In this document: positions 1-10,222 of the stretch, in pieces
Position numbering within the stretch: the first letter of the stretch is position 1
Layout of the letters: the number at the start of each line of letters is the position of its first letter
From: Ryuthela nishihirai
Lineage: Eukaryota > Arthropoda > Arachnida > Araneae > Heptathelidae
Length of the DNA stretch: 64,000 bases
Direction: 5' to 3'
Assembly: GCA_038380435.1 (NCBI GenBank)
Contig: JAWZYU010000030.1
Location: forward strand, 64,801,817-64,865,816
Program-made: the position numbers and the translations under genes
The notes under the pieces: model-generated
Databases searched by the model: none
What the model saw: only the letters and a program-made list of their open reading frames with translations
What the model was told of the DNA's origin: nothing

Positions 1-332
1 AAGGAGTTCAGCAGAGATAATTTTCAATGATGGGCCTCAAATCTAGAAACCTGCAGATTATCAGCTGGTTTGTTACTGGCTTAGCTAACAGAATTCAGAA
101 AATAAGCACGAACAATTCTTATACATTTTATTATTTACTATAACAATATTTTTCCTTATTACATTAACTTTTAGCTTTTTTTTATCTCCTCTATTTCATT
201 TGTTCCTTTCTCCATTTTTTCCTGATTTGCCAGTTTTCTTGGAATATATTAAAATATTTCCAACTCTGTTGTGTTCATTTACACATTGTGTCCTAATATG
301 GAATTCTGCTTTTCACTGGAATACACAAGGCA
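1..332. other. AT-rich stretch, nothing recognised
   Basis: T-rich sequence without a supported exon, RNA gene or repeat. The 82-codon frame at 200-448 runs into the SINE and has no family signature. Confidence 0.5.
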
Positions 333-341
333 ACTTGAAAG

Positions 342-718
342 GGGTGGAGGTGGCTCAGTCAGTAGCGAGCCAGGCTCATTATCAGCAATTCCCAGGTTCG
401 AGTCCCATCTGGGTCAGCGTTGAGATTTATCTCTGCAAAACTCCTTGACCTGCTCTCGGCCAGTAGGGGACACCGATGGGCTTGGAAAGGCTGCTGTCTG
501 TTGGATGGGACGTTAAGCGTGTGTGGGAGGCCACACCCTGCACATGTTAAAGAACATGCTGGATGGCCTTGATGGGAGGCTGCCATCTGTCTCCCAACAG
601 CTGTTCCAGTGGGTCCCCTCCCCCAACCTTCTCTGAGCATTCGGGGTCCTTGTAACCTGGCCATTTAGCCCATGGTGTGCAAAAATGTGCCGCTCAGAGG
701 TTAAACAACCCAACCCAT
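342..718 (+). mobile_element. SINE-A copy 1 (tRNA-headed SINE with conserved core)
   Basis: Full-length copy. tRNA-like head with A box TGGCTCAGTCAG and B box GGTTCGAGTCC, then a central core containing GGATGGGACGTTAAGC and GTTAAAGAACATGCTGGA, and a 3' end CGCTCAGAGG-TTAAACAACCC. Flanked by a 9-bp direct repeat ACTTGAAAG (333-341 and 719-727), which I read as the target duplication. The core resembles the deeply conserved invertebrate SINE core with paired GACGTTAA and CACGTTAAAGAAC motifs (the Nin domain, from memory). Confidence 0.9.
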
Positions 719-1189
719 ACTTGAAAGCAAAACCAGGCGAACCTTTTGGTGCCTGAGGCATGGTAAAAAATTGCACCCTTTTAAAAGGTATTAATTTTTG
801 TCCCAAAACCGAAAGTACCTATATGTTAGGGTAAAATACAGTGGTAAAGCGTGAAACACAGTTACATTTTATTGAATAATTAAGTAACAAAAGTAGTTTT
901 GTGTCCAAAATATCAAGAAACTCTCCAAGTTTTCTTGTTATGATGGGATGCAATTAGTATCACATGACATCCCCAATATCAAAATAATGGGACACCATGA
1001 GATACTAACGCATTTGATTAAATGCACTCAAATCATGATTTAACACCATGGGACTTACTTTTAAGAGATACAATAAAACCAACGTTTATTCTAAAAAAAT
1101 TCGCAATTTACAGCATTTAAAGGAAAAAATTACTGTAGCTGTTGAAAGTGTTGCACCTGACATCAAGCAAGGATCTTAAAAAAATTGCA
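719..1189. other. Unassigned stretch beside mariner
   Basis: AT-rich. It may contain the 3' untranslated end and lost inverted repeat of the minus-strand mariner that begins near 1190. No clear terminal repeat was found. Confidence 0.4.
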
Positions 1190-2762
1190 AAAACCATTGC
1201 ACTTAACTCAACAAAATTTTTTACTGTCCTTCAAAGTACTCCCCTCCAGTATCCATGCAAAGTTGTAGATGTCTATGCCAATTCTGGAAGGCTAAGTGGT
1301 AATCCTGTTGGGGAATACACTGCAACTCTGAATAAACGCATTTTGCAAGGTCCTGCACACTTGAAAAAGGCTTATTATCATTATTACCCCTATAGAATGA
1401 CCCTTTTTAATTTTTGGAAACAACCAAAAATTGCATGGTGCAAGATAAGGCAAATATGCAGAATGGGGTAGCTGTTTGATTTTTTTCTGCTCCAGATGGA
1501 CCATACCTTGCCAGGTATTTTCATGAAGAAGAAGAACCTTTGACATGACTGTTGTTGGAGGCAGCTCCTTCATCTCTCGATACATTTTGGGGCGGGGGTG
1601 GCTCAGTCGGCAGCGCGCCAGGCTCATAATCTGCAGTTCCCAGGTTCAAGTCCCAACTGGGTCAGCATTGAGATTTATCTCCACAAAACTTCCCACCCTG
1701 CCCATGGTCAGTAGAGGACACCGATGGACTTGGAAAAGCAGCCATCCGTCGGATGGGACGTTAAGCCATGGCTCTGTGTGAAAGATAGCCAAACCCTGTG
1801 CACATTAAAGAACATGCTGGATGGTCTCCATTATCTGCTGTTCATTATCAGCTCCATTATCAACTGTTGGGAGACAGATTACCATCTGTCTCCCAACAGC
1901 TGTTCCAGTGAGTCCCCTCCCCCAACCTTCTCTGAGCCTTCGGGGTCCTTGTGACCTGGCCATTTAGCTCATTGTGTGCAAACAGGTGCCGCTCAGAGGT
2001 AAAACAACCAACCAACCAACCAACCAACCAACCTGATCCATTTTAGGCAAAACAATGTTGGAGTAGTATTGGCCATTTATAGTCATTTTTTCAGTAAGAT
2101 ATCCACAGCTATCACTTCTTACAAATTAAAAAGAACTATGAATATCCTCTTTCTTGAACAAAAGTCTTGTCGGAGAATTTGGAGGCACATTTCATCTTCC
2201 ATAACCCAAAAGTAGTTGTCAATCTTTCTGGAAGTTGTAATAAAACCACATCTCAATACCTGTGAACCCGTTTGGGGCTACTAGATTTAAGCATTGCCAG
2301 CATCTCCTTGCATGAGTCGACTAGTCCTTTTTTCCTGTTCTGTTAGTTTGTGGAATACCCATTTGGCACAGATCTTTCGGAACTTTAAATGCTGATGAAT
2401 GATTGTTTCTACACTGCCAATCGATACACTGACATCTAAACTTATTACCTGAATGGTGACGTGTAGGTTTTCCTTAATAAGTTCACAAACAGAAGCGATG
2501 GTTTCTTCAGTCTTCCTGCACAATGGAGGTCTTCGAAACTCTGCCAATCCTTTCTGATTTTGTGCATCCATTCCGTAACAGTGCCATATGAACAGTCATG
2601 TTCCCCATATACGTGGGATAAATCAACATGTTTTTTTTTCGTGTCGGCCCCAAGTTGCATCCTTATGAAAATGAGAAATCTTTCCTTATCTTCAGTAGGC
2701 TCCATAGCAAGATGTAAGAGATTTTGCAGACCAAACTTTATGCGCCACCAGCAAAGAGAGTA
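1190..2762 (-). pseudogene. mariner-family transposase remnant, split by a SINE
   Basis: Minus strand. N-terminal part (2445-2705) MEPTEDKERFLIFIRMQLGA with the HTH segment VTEWMHKIRKDWQSFEDLHC. A second HTH part (2287-2571) reads SIGSVETIIHQHLKFRKICA followed by KWVFHKLTEQ. After that come a degenerate catalytic core (2040-2280, TINGQYYSN), LPHSAYLPYLAPCNFWLFPK (1292-1627) and the typical C terminus DGEYFE-like GGEYFEG near 1220. The frame changes several times and stops are present, so it is dead. SINE-A copy 2 (1588-2033) sits inside the coding region. Family assignment is firm from the PYLAPCNFWLFPKIK block; the subfamily is not. Confidence 0.88.
1588..2033 (+). mobile_element. SINE-A copy 2, inserted in mariner
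   Basis: Complete head (GGCTCAGTCGGCAGCGCGCC), core and tail. The tail ends in an (AACC)n run of about 24 bp. The flanks GATACATTTT and GATCCATTTT look like a diverged target duplication. A short inverted duplication of the internal AACTGTTGGGAGACAGAT motif lies at about 1862-1905. Confidence 0.9.
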
Positions 2763-3884
2763 ATGATATGGCCTTTGTTTTTGACAAGTAATGACAAGTT
2801 TAGACAAACTTTCAAACTAATTGTACCTCATTAACTTCAGAGGAATGAGTGCAAATCTACAGACATGTCACAAACTTTTTGAATGCCCTCCATATTTAAT
2901 GATAGATAGCATATATATGTGCAAGGGAAAGGGGAAAGGGGGGTAAAAGAGACATTAAGAAAGGTAAATGGGGTGCAGGGCTTGCAAAAATTGGGGACCA
3001 CTAACTTCATGGGCATCATGGAATTCAAACTAATTTTTTTTGCTTTAGTTTGATATAATATTTACCATGCATACAAATTCAGAGATATTTTCATACTGTA
3101 TCCATGAAACTCTATAGGTTTTCTGTTAGCAAAACATGAATAACAATGTACTCTAAGAAATTTTCGAAATTGTATTTTATCTATTTCTACTGAAACACTT
3201 AAGAACCCCCCCCCCCCCCCAAAAAAAAAAAAAAAATTAAAAAATAAATAAATAAATAAATAAATAAAATATAACAAAAAAAATCTAAAACACCGCCTTT
3301 GGGAACCACTGGTTTAGATATCTGTTTCAGTCATATTGGTTGGGGGAGAGGGGGGAAGAACCTAGGCTTTGAAGCTCGATTTTTAACTCTTTTCCATCAA
3401 CACTGGCATCTTCAGTGGTGGACATAAGGAGAGGGCCACAGGGGCTATGGCCCCATCCAAGAGACCTGTATTCCATATGAAGGCAAATATAAGGACAGAT
3501 AAAAAGGATTGTGTACTCCAGAAATGATACTTTTCATTACAAAATCCTTCCTATGCCCTTAAATGGTCCTTTCCAGGATTGAGACTTATGACAACCCCGG
3601 GCATCTTCTCCATCAAATAGTGCAAGAGGAATGTCTATGCAGTTGTTAGAACTTCCCAGGAAGATTACTTGAATTTCAAGTGCTTTATTCAATATTTGGA
3701 AAATATTACCCTCTGTTTAACCGATTTCCTAAAAATCGCGTTTCTTGTAAAACAGCCCTCATAAGATGGCAACATCACCTGACAAAATGTACAAAGTTTG
3801 ACGTTGCATTTAAAGTATAATCAAAATAATTTTCTGAGCTTTCATTGCTTTTTATAATAGTGATACTAATGCAACTGAAATTTG
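2763..3884. other. Low-complexity stretch with homopolymers
   Basis: No gene seen. It contains a poly-C then poly-A block (about 3206-3236) followed by AAATA repeats to 3268. The 63- and 71-codon minus frames here have no recognisable family. Confidence 0.5.
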
Positions 3885-6345
3885 AATGGTGAGGAGGGGT
3901 GATAAGCCCTTTTGGTATTGGTAGCTGCAATGGGCAACGTCTCCTAGAGGTAAGTAAACTCAATGGTTTCAGAATAACTAACACTTATTACAAACACCGC
4001 AACATACATAAGTACACACAGGTTTCACCTGATGGCTGCATAAGAATATGATTGATTATATATTAACAGCAAATGGGCTAGTTCTGTTAGGAATACCAAG
4101 TCATATAGGGGAGCTGAAATTGGATCTGACCATTACCTTGTTAAAAGTGTCTTGCAACTTAAACTAAGAAGTGTTGTGCTAAGGTTAACAAACTTATCTT
4201 TAATTCTGAAGCTCTGAAATACCCAGTTATATCTAAAGCTTACCATGATAGGTTATGTAGTCATTTATGACAGTCATGGTTTGCTTTCTACTGAAGTTGA
4301 GGAAAAATGGGACCATTTTAGACAGGCTTTTTTGGAAACTAACAGTACTCTTTTAGGAAAAAAGGAGCAGAGGAGGCAAAATTATTTGAGTGATAAGGCA
4401 CTTGATCTTATTTCGGTAAGAAAAGTGCAGGAATGTCCTTAATCAATACCCTACTAGTCCTAATAGAAAGCATTACAGAGAACTTAATAAACATGTGAAA
4501 GATCAGTTAGCTGCTGGTAAGAATATTTGGCTTGATGGTTTGGCTGACAAAGCTGAGGAAGCAGTTAGACAGCACAACAGCAGAGAGCTGTACCAGATAG
4601 TTAATGTTTCGTGTGGTAGAAAACGGACAGGTATACAGGGATTGAAGGATAAACAAGGTAAGGTTATAGAAGGTGAGGATTCTGTCATGGCCAGGTGGGC
4701 TGAGCATTTCAGTGATATTCTAAACAATGTGGTTAGTTCTATTCCCATTGTTTGCAATGATGATAGATGCATTGGTGGCTTTAATGTTGGCCCTATAACA
4801 CAATCTGAAGTTAGTTTGGCTATTTCTAAACTTAAACTTCATAAATCCCCAGGGGTGGATGAAATTACTACGGAAATGCTTAGAGCTGGGAATGTTTTAA
4901 TTACCACTTGGATGACTGAAATTTTGAATAACTTTTATGATAAAGGCATGGTTCCTAAAGATTTTACCAGAGCTATTATTATCCCTATTTTCAAAAAAGG
5001 TGATCGCAGTTCTTGTGATAACTATAGGGGTATCAGCCTACTCTCTGTTCCAGGTAAAGTTCTTTCCATGATTGTGCTTAATAGAATTAAGAATCTGGTT
5101 GACAGGCAATTGTGTGATGAGCAATGTGGATTCAGAAGTGGTAGGGGATGTGTAGATCAGATATTTTCACTTAGTTAAGTTAGATTCTTGAGAAATGTTT
5201 AGAGTTTCAGAAACCTTTGGTTACTAGCTTTGTTGATTTCAAAAAGGCTTTCGACTCTGTTGATCGTCATAATTTGTGGTTGATTGTGAGATCATATGGT
5301 ATACCAGACAAGTTAGTTAACATAATGAAAGCTCTCTATAATAACACTGAGTCATGTGTGAGAGTTGGTAAGTCTTGTAGCAATTGGTTTAGCATTACGT
5401 CTGGTGTTCGACAAGGGTGCATTTTGTCTCCTTTTCTCTTTAGTTTGGTTATTGATTATGTTATGCGAAATTCACTTCGAGGAAAAGATTTTGGCCTTAA
5501 ATGGGCTGGAGATACGAAAATTTCTGATTTAGATTATGCTGATGATTTAGCCCTTTTGGCAAATGATGTTGATGAGATGAACTCTTTCATTCGAGCTGTT
5601 GATGAGACTGGTAGTAGAGTAAGTTTGGTTATAAACAGAGAGAAAACTAAAGTGATGAAAATTGGTCAGGCAGGTTGTGATTCAGTTAATCTGAATGGTT
5701 GCAGTCTTGAGCAGGTGTTACAGTTTAATTATCTTGGGAGCTATGTAACAGATAATAGTGATGTGTGGCATGAGATTGACAGACGAATAGGGGTTGCTGC
5801 CGGGACTTTTAAGAATCTATGGAGAGTGTGGAGAAATAGGCGTATACACCTAAGACTAAAATTAGACTGTATAATAGTTTGGTTCTTTTTAGGGTTAGTT
5901 ATGGTAGTGAAACTTGGACGCTGTGTAAACAAGATAACAGGAAACTTGATGCTTTTGATTCCAGATGCTTACGCAATATCTTGGGCATTAGGTGGTTCAA
6001 CTTTGTAACTAATGATGAGGTTAGGCAAAGGAGTCTGCAACCTCCTTTAAGCAGCATATTGCGCAGAGAGAGACTTTGTTGGTTTGGTCATGTTGCCTGT
6101 ATGAGTAATTATAGATTGGCGAATAGGGTTATGAACAGTGTGCCTAAAGGCCTCAGAAAGAGTGGGAGACCTAGAATTCGGTGGGCAGACAATGTCAAAC
6201 AGGACCTTACTAGAATTGGTGTGCAGTGGCCAGATGCAGATGTAGCTCAGGATAGACTTTCTTGGAGAACTAAATTGCATGGTCTGGTTGGACCTCCATA
6301 GCCCATGGCTGCTTGAGGATGATGATGAGGATGAGGATGATGTAG
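3885..6345 (+). pseudogene. LINE-1w copy A: APE-type non-LTR retrotransposon, 5'-truncated
   Basis: Starts inside the endonuclease domain and runs to the 3' end. The linker/RT appears in consecutive frames at 4245-4442, 4495-5178, 5217-6008 and 5879-6301. RT motifs: SPGVDEITTEMLRAGN, FKKGDRSSCDNYRGISLLS, DEQCGFRSGRGCVDQIF, VDFKKAFDSVDR, GVRQGCILSPFLFSL, and the catalytic ISDLDYADDLALL. The C terminus SGRPRIRWADNVKQDLTRIG precedes two stops. The 3' end is GCTGCTTGAGG followed by a GATGAG/GATGAT microsatellite. Frameshifts near 4443, 5178 and 5870 make it inactive. The domain order and the WADNVKQD tail resemble RTE/CR1-group elements; the clade is not certain. Confidence 0.92.
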
Positions 6346-6589
6346 TGGATCAGAAAGTAAGGTTACAAGGTCTATATATCACAGAGGAAATCTCAAGGAC
6401 ATATGAGAGCATTAAATATATATTATAGTGCACCGAATTGGCAACATGAAGGGGTTACAGATTAATGGGCATGTAGGAGCAGAGATGTGGTAGTTTAAAA
6501 TCACTACTAGGTTGCAAAGGTAATCTTGTGCAGTTATTCATTTTCTGGGGGTGAGTAAATCTCTATGTGGCTGAAATCCACCAAAGTGA
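6346..6589. other. Short unassigned stretch between LINE and mariner remnants
   Basis: AT-rich sequence with no supported feature. Confidence 0.4.
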
Positions 6590-7076
6590 ACGGTGTATGG
6601 GAAAAAAAATTGAATGGTGTGTTGAATGTATGGGGAAAGTGTGACGTCGTGTCAACATGACACCAAATGGTGTTGAAGGTTTTTGGCAGTCACATACTGC
6701 ACAAGAAAGCAATGTAGTGGGCATCCAGCAGCTCCAAAGCAGAAGTGAATACAGCATACATTGAGGAAATCATTCAACAGGACTGATCTGTCACTTTGTG
6801 GTGCATTGCATCCAAACTGGGCCTGTTGTATGGCATCGTCCAGCATATCATCACTAAGGAGTTCTGGTACCAAGGTGGTGCAAGGTGGGTTTCATATACA
6901 TTAACAGAGACACCAGATGGCTGCCTGTCTCACATTGCTGCAACGTTATGCAACAGAGGGAACCAACTTCATTGAGTAGTCACAGGCAACAAAGGAATCG
7001 CAAGGAGGAAGTTGTCCTTGCTCGGCCCCATTTAGGTCATTCGTTTCTTCTACGGGTGGACGATATCTGCCTGTAG
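6590..7076 (+). pseudogene. second mariner-family fragment
   Basis: Plus strand frame around 6745-6895 reads NTAYIEEIIQQDRSVTLWCI followed by ASKLGLLYGIVQHIITKEFW. This fits the second HTH of mariner transposases (IEEMIQENRRITVREIASEL-like, then GSAxxIIxxxL). Only the N-terminal third is present and it has stops. It is wedged between the two oppositely oriented LINE-1w copies. Confidence 0.6.
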
Positions 7077-7111
7077 AAGGAGGTTGATGACTCATTCTTC
7101 AAAAAGGAGAC

Positions 7112-8370
7112 TCAAAAAGGACTTCTTCTCAAATGAGGTTGATGACTCCTTCTAACCTCATCATTATTTACAAAGTCAAACCACCTAATGCCCAAGATAC
7201 TGCATAAGCATCTAGAATCAAAGGCATCAATTTTCTTGTTATCCTGCTTACAAAGGGTCCATGTTTTGCTACCATAACTAACCTTAGAAAGAACCAAACT
7301 ATTATACAGCCTAATTTTAGTCTTTAGGTGTACAGGCCTATTTTTCTGCACTCTCCATTGATTCTTAAAAGTCCCAGAGGTATTTTCCATTCTTCTGTTT
7401 ATCACATGCTGCAAATCACCAGTATCTTGTTGCATAGCTCCCATAATAATTCAGCTGAGACACTTGCTCAAGGGTGTGACCATTCAGATTAACACAACCT
7501 GTCTGATCAATTTTCATCACTTTAGTTTTCTCTATGTTTATCACCAAACCTACTCTACTAACAGTGTCAACAACAGCTCTAAAGAAAAGGTTCATCTCAT
7601 CAATTCAGATCTATAGATCATTTAAGCCCAAATTCTTCCCCTTGCAGTGAATTCTGCATAACATAATCAATAACCAAAATAAAAACCTTTCATTATGTTA
7701 ACTAACTTTTCTGATATTCCATACGATCACACAATCAACCACAAATTATGATGATCAACAGATTCGAAAGCCGTTTTGAAATCAACAAAGCTAGCAACCA
7801 AAGGTTTCTGAAACTATAAACGTTTCTCAAGAATCTGTCTGAGTGAAAATATCTGATCTGTATAATCCCCTACCACTTGTGAATCCACACTGCTCATCAT
7901 GCAATTGTCCATCAACCAGATTCTTAATTCTATAAAGCACAATCATGTAAAGAACCTGGAACAGAAAGTAGGCTGATACCCCTATAATTATCACAAGAAC
8001 TGTGATCACCTTTTTTAAAAATAGGGATAATAATAGCTCTTGTAAAATCAGTAGGAACAATGCCTTTATCGTAAAAGATAGCAAAAATTTCAGTCACCCA
8101 TGTGGTAACCAAAACATTCCCAGCTCTTAAGCATTTCAGTAGTAATTTCATCTACTCCTGGGGATTTATATAGTTTATGCCAAAATAACTTTGTATGATG
8201 ATATAGGGTCAACATTAAAGCAAGTAATGCATCTCTCATCATTACAAGCAATGGGAGTAGAACTAACCACATTGTTTAGAACATCGCTGAAATGCTCAGC
8301 CCACCTAGCCATGACAGAATCCTTACATTCTATACCCTTGTTTATCCTTCAATCCTTGTATACCTGAAAA
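7112..8370 (-). pseudogene. LINE-1w copy B reverse transcriptase, frameshifted
   Basis: RT domain pieces lie in different minus frames: 8090-8272 (SPGVDEITTEMLKS), 7930-8151 and 7827-8084 (palm and thumb motifs), and 7112-7444 (ISRRMENTSGTFKNQW-like region and DAFDSRCLCSILGIRWFDFV). The FADD-type catalytic block, expected near 7600-7650, is lost to deletion (LINE bases are missing after 7600). It cannot encode active RT. Confidence 0.85.
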
Positions 8371-9642
8371 TTAATGTTTTGTTCTACCACACAAAACATT
8401 AATTATCTGGTACAGCACTCTGCGGTAGTGCTGTCTAACTGCTTCCTCGGCTTTGTCAGCCAAACAATCAAGCCAAAGATTCTTATCAGCAGCTAATTGA
8501 TCCTTTGCACATTTATTAAGCTCTCTGTAATGCTTTCTATTAGGAAGTAGGGTACTGATTAAGGACATTCTACAGTTCTTTCTTTCTGAAATAAGCTCAA
8601 GTGCCTTATCACTGAAATAATTCTGCCTCTTCTGCTCCTTTTTTCCTAAAAGAGTACTGTTTGTGTCCAAAAAAGCCTGTTTAAAATGATCCCATTCTTC
8701 CTCAACTTCAGTAGTAAGCATACCATGATTCTCATAATGACTAAGTAACCTATCATGGTAAGCTTTGGCTATAACTGGATCTTTCAGAGCTTCAGTATTA
8801 AAAGTAAGTTTTTTAACCCCAGCACAACACTTTTTAAGTTTAAGTTGCAAGACACTTTTAACAAGGTAATGGTCAGATCCAATTTCAGCTCCCCTATATG
8901 CCCTGGTATTCCTAACAGAACTAGCCCATTTGCTGTTAATTAATATGTAATCAATCATATTCTTATGCAGCCCATCAGGTGAAACCCATGTGTACTTATG
9001 TATGTCATGGTATTTGTAATAAGTGTTAGTTATTCTGAATCCATTGAGTTTACTTACCTTACCATTGCAGCTATCAATATCAAAAGGGCCTATCACCCCT
9101 CCCCAAAAGTCAGAGTCAGTACCAACTTTGGCATTGAAGTCACCTAGAACAAGGGTAATATCTCTTTTCTTGACAGAATTCAAAATATCCTGAAGTTGTT
9201 CATAAAATCTATCCTTCTCATCCTCATCCTCAGTGGGGGCATAACAGCAGATAACATTCAAGTCTTTAATGCTTGTCTGAAATTTTGCTGTAAGAAACCT
9301 TTCATTAATGCACTCATATCCTAGAAAAGCATCACTAGCGTGTCTGCTGAGAAGCAGACCCATGCCTTGGTGATGTTTGACTTCCCTCCCTGAAAAGAGA
9401 AATTTAAAATTATTTTTAAGAATCTGACCTTTATCTGTCCATCTGGTCTCTTGCAAACCGAGAATATCTAAATTATAATAGTGAAATTCTTGTGTGAGGA
9501 TATGAAGAGAATAATCTCTGTGCAGAGTCCTCACATTCCAACTACCTATGGAGAGAAAATGGTTAGTGGGATGTTTAAAGAAACTATGTTTATTGAGAGA
9601 GGGAATGCCGACAATATCAAACAGCCCCCTAATCGCAGACAT
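8371..9642 (-). CDS. APE-type endonuclease ORF of LINE-1w copy B (423 aa)
   Basis: Uninterrupted ORF with all main motifs of the apurinic-endonuclease-like EEP domain: SWNVRTL (34-40), QETRW with the metal-binding Glu at 65, CYAPTEDEDE (133-142), LVLGDFNAKVG with Asp168 and Asn170, WVSPDG (219-224), and GSDHYLV with Asp257-His258. In non-LTR elements this enzyme nicks the target DNA to start target-primed reverse transcription. The ORF continues 160 residues past the domain into the linker and ends at a premature stop after CGRTKH. In an intact element it should read through into RT. It is longer and better preserved than any other LINE segment in the window. Confidence 0.88.
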   Translation of the reverse strand: MSAIRGLFDIVGIPSLNKHSFFKHPTNHFLSIGSWNVRTLHRDYSLHILTQEFHYYNLDILGLQETRWTDKGQILKNNFKFLFSGREVKHHQGMGLLLSRHASDAFLGYECINERFLTAKFQTSIKDLNVICCYAPTEDEDEKDRFYEQLQDILNSVKKRDITLVLGDFNAKVGTDSDFWGGVIGPFDIDSCNGKVSKLNGFRITNTYYKYHDIHKYTWVSPDGLHKNMIDYILINSKWASSVRNTRAYRGAEIGSDHYLVKSVLQLKLKKCCAGVKKLTFNTEALKDPVIAKAYHDRLLSHYENHGMLTTEVEEEWDHFKQAFLDTNSTLLGKKEQKRQNYFSDKALELISERKNCRMSLISTLLPNRKHYRELNKCAKDQLAADKNLWLDCLADKAEEAVRQHYRRVLYQIINVLCGRTKH

Positions 9643-10222
9643 GGGGCAAAGACCCTTCCCCTACCACTAAAGGCTGAAGCCATCTACACTGGAAGACTTC
9701 CTCCAATGTAGAATTTGACGATGCCAATAGAAGCAATGAGTTCAGGTGCCTGCGATGACCTCTGCTCAGGATTATCCACCAGCTGATAAACATATCCTGT
9801 GAATCTATTCACTTGGGGCTGTCAACCCACAAACAGAAAACACAGCGGAAGATTTTCCCTCCACAGAAGCCCACCAATGCAGCAAAATCAGGATCCATAA
9901 TCAAGCTCAGAGCCATATATCTGTCCAGTCCAGTGGGTTTATATGGTCAGCACCAGGACCATGTGTGGTTGACCACTCCTCAGCAGGATAGAAAAAAAAG
10001 AAAAATAGCCACAGATGTCCAGATCAGTAGGCCACACTAATCTGGCAGCCCTCCCCTTCTGTTCACTTCCACAAGAGAGAGTATCTCTTTTGAAAGATAC
10101 TAACGGTCTGCACCACAAGAAGGCGGGGTCGGACATTAGGTAGTAGGTCTGGCCGGTTCTATGCATCATCACAGGGGATTGGTGCATAGCTCTCCTTCCA
10201 GTGACTACCTAGCTACCATTTA

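Larger units (their letters stand above)
7085..10222 (-). mobile_element. LINE-1w copy B, nearly full-length, RT degenerate
   Basis: Minus strand. The 5' region (9643-10222) matches the 5' end of copy D (39720 onward), including GGAGAGCTATGCACCAATCC. Next come an intact endonuclease ORF (8371-9642) and a frameshifted RT (7085-8370) with FKKGDHSSCDNYRGISLLSV, DEQCGFTSGRGLYRSDIF and YGSKTWTLCKQDNKKIDAFD. The copy stops at about 7085, inside the sequence that in copy A is followed by the last 250 bp, so the 3' tail is missing. This copy, with the 3' end of copy A, defines the element as roughly 4 kb. Confidence 0.9.

Noticed and set aside
513..806. 97- to 101-codon frames over SINE-A copies (here and at 30029, 40654, 57045, 60180)
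   Set aside because: They recur wherever SINE-A is inserted and reflect its nucleotide sequence in several phases; no protein family.
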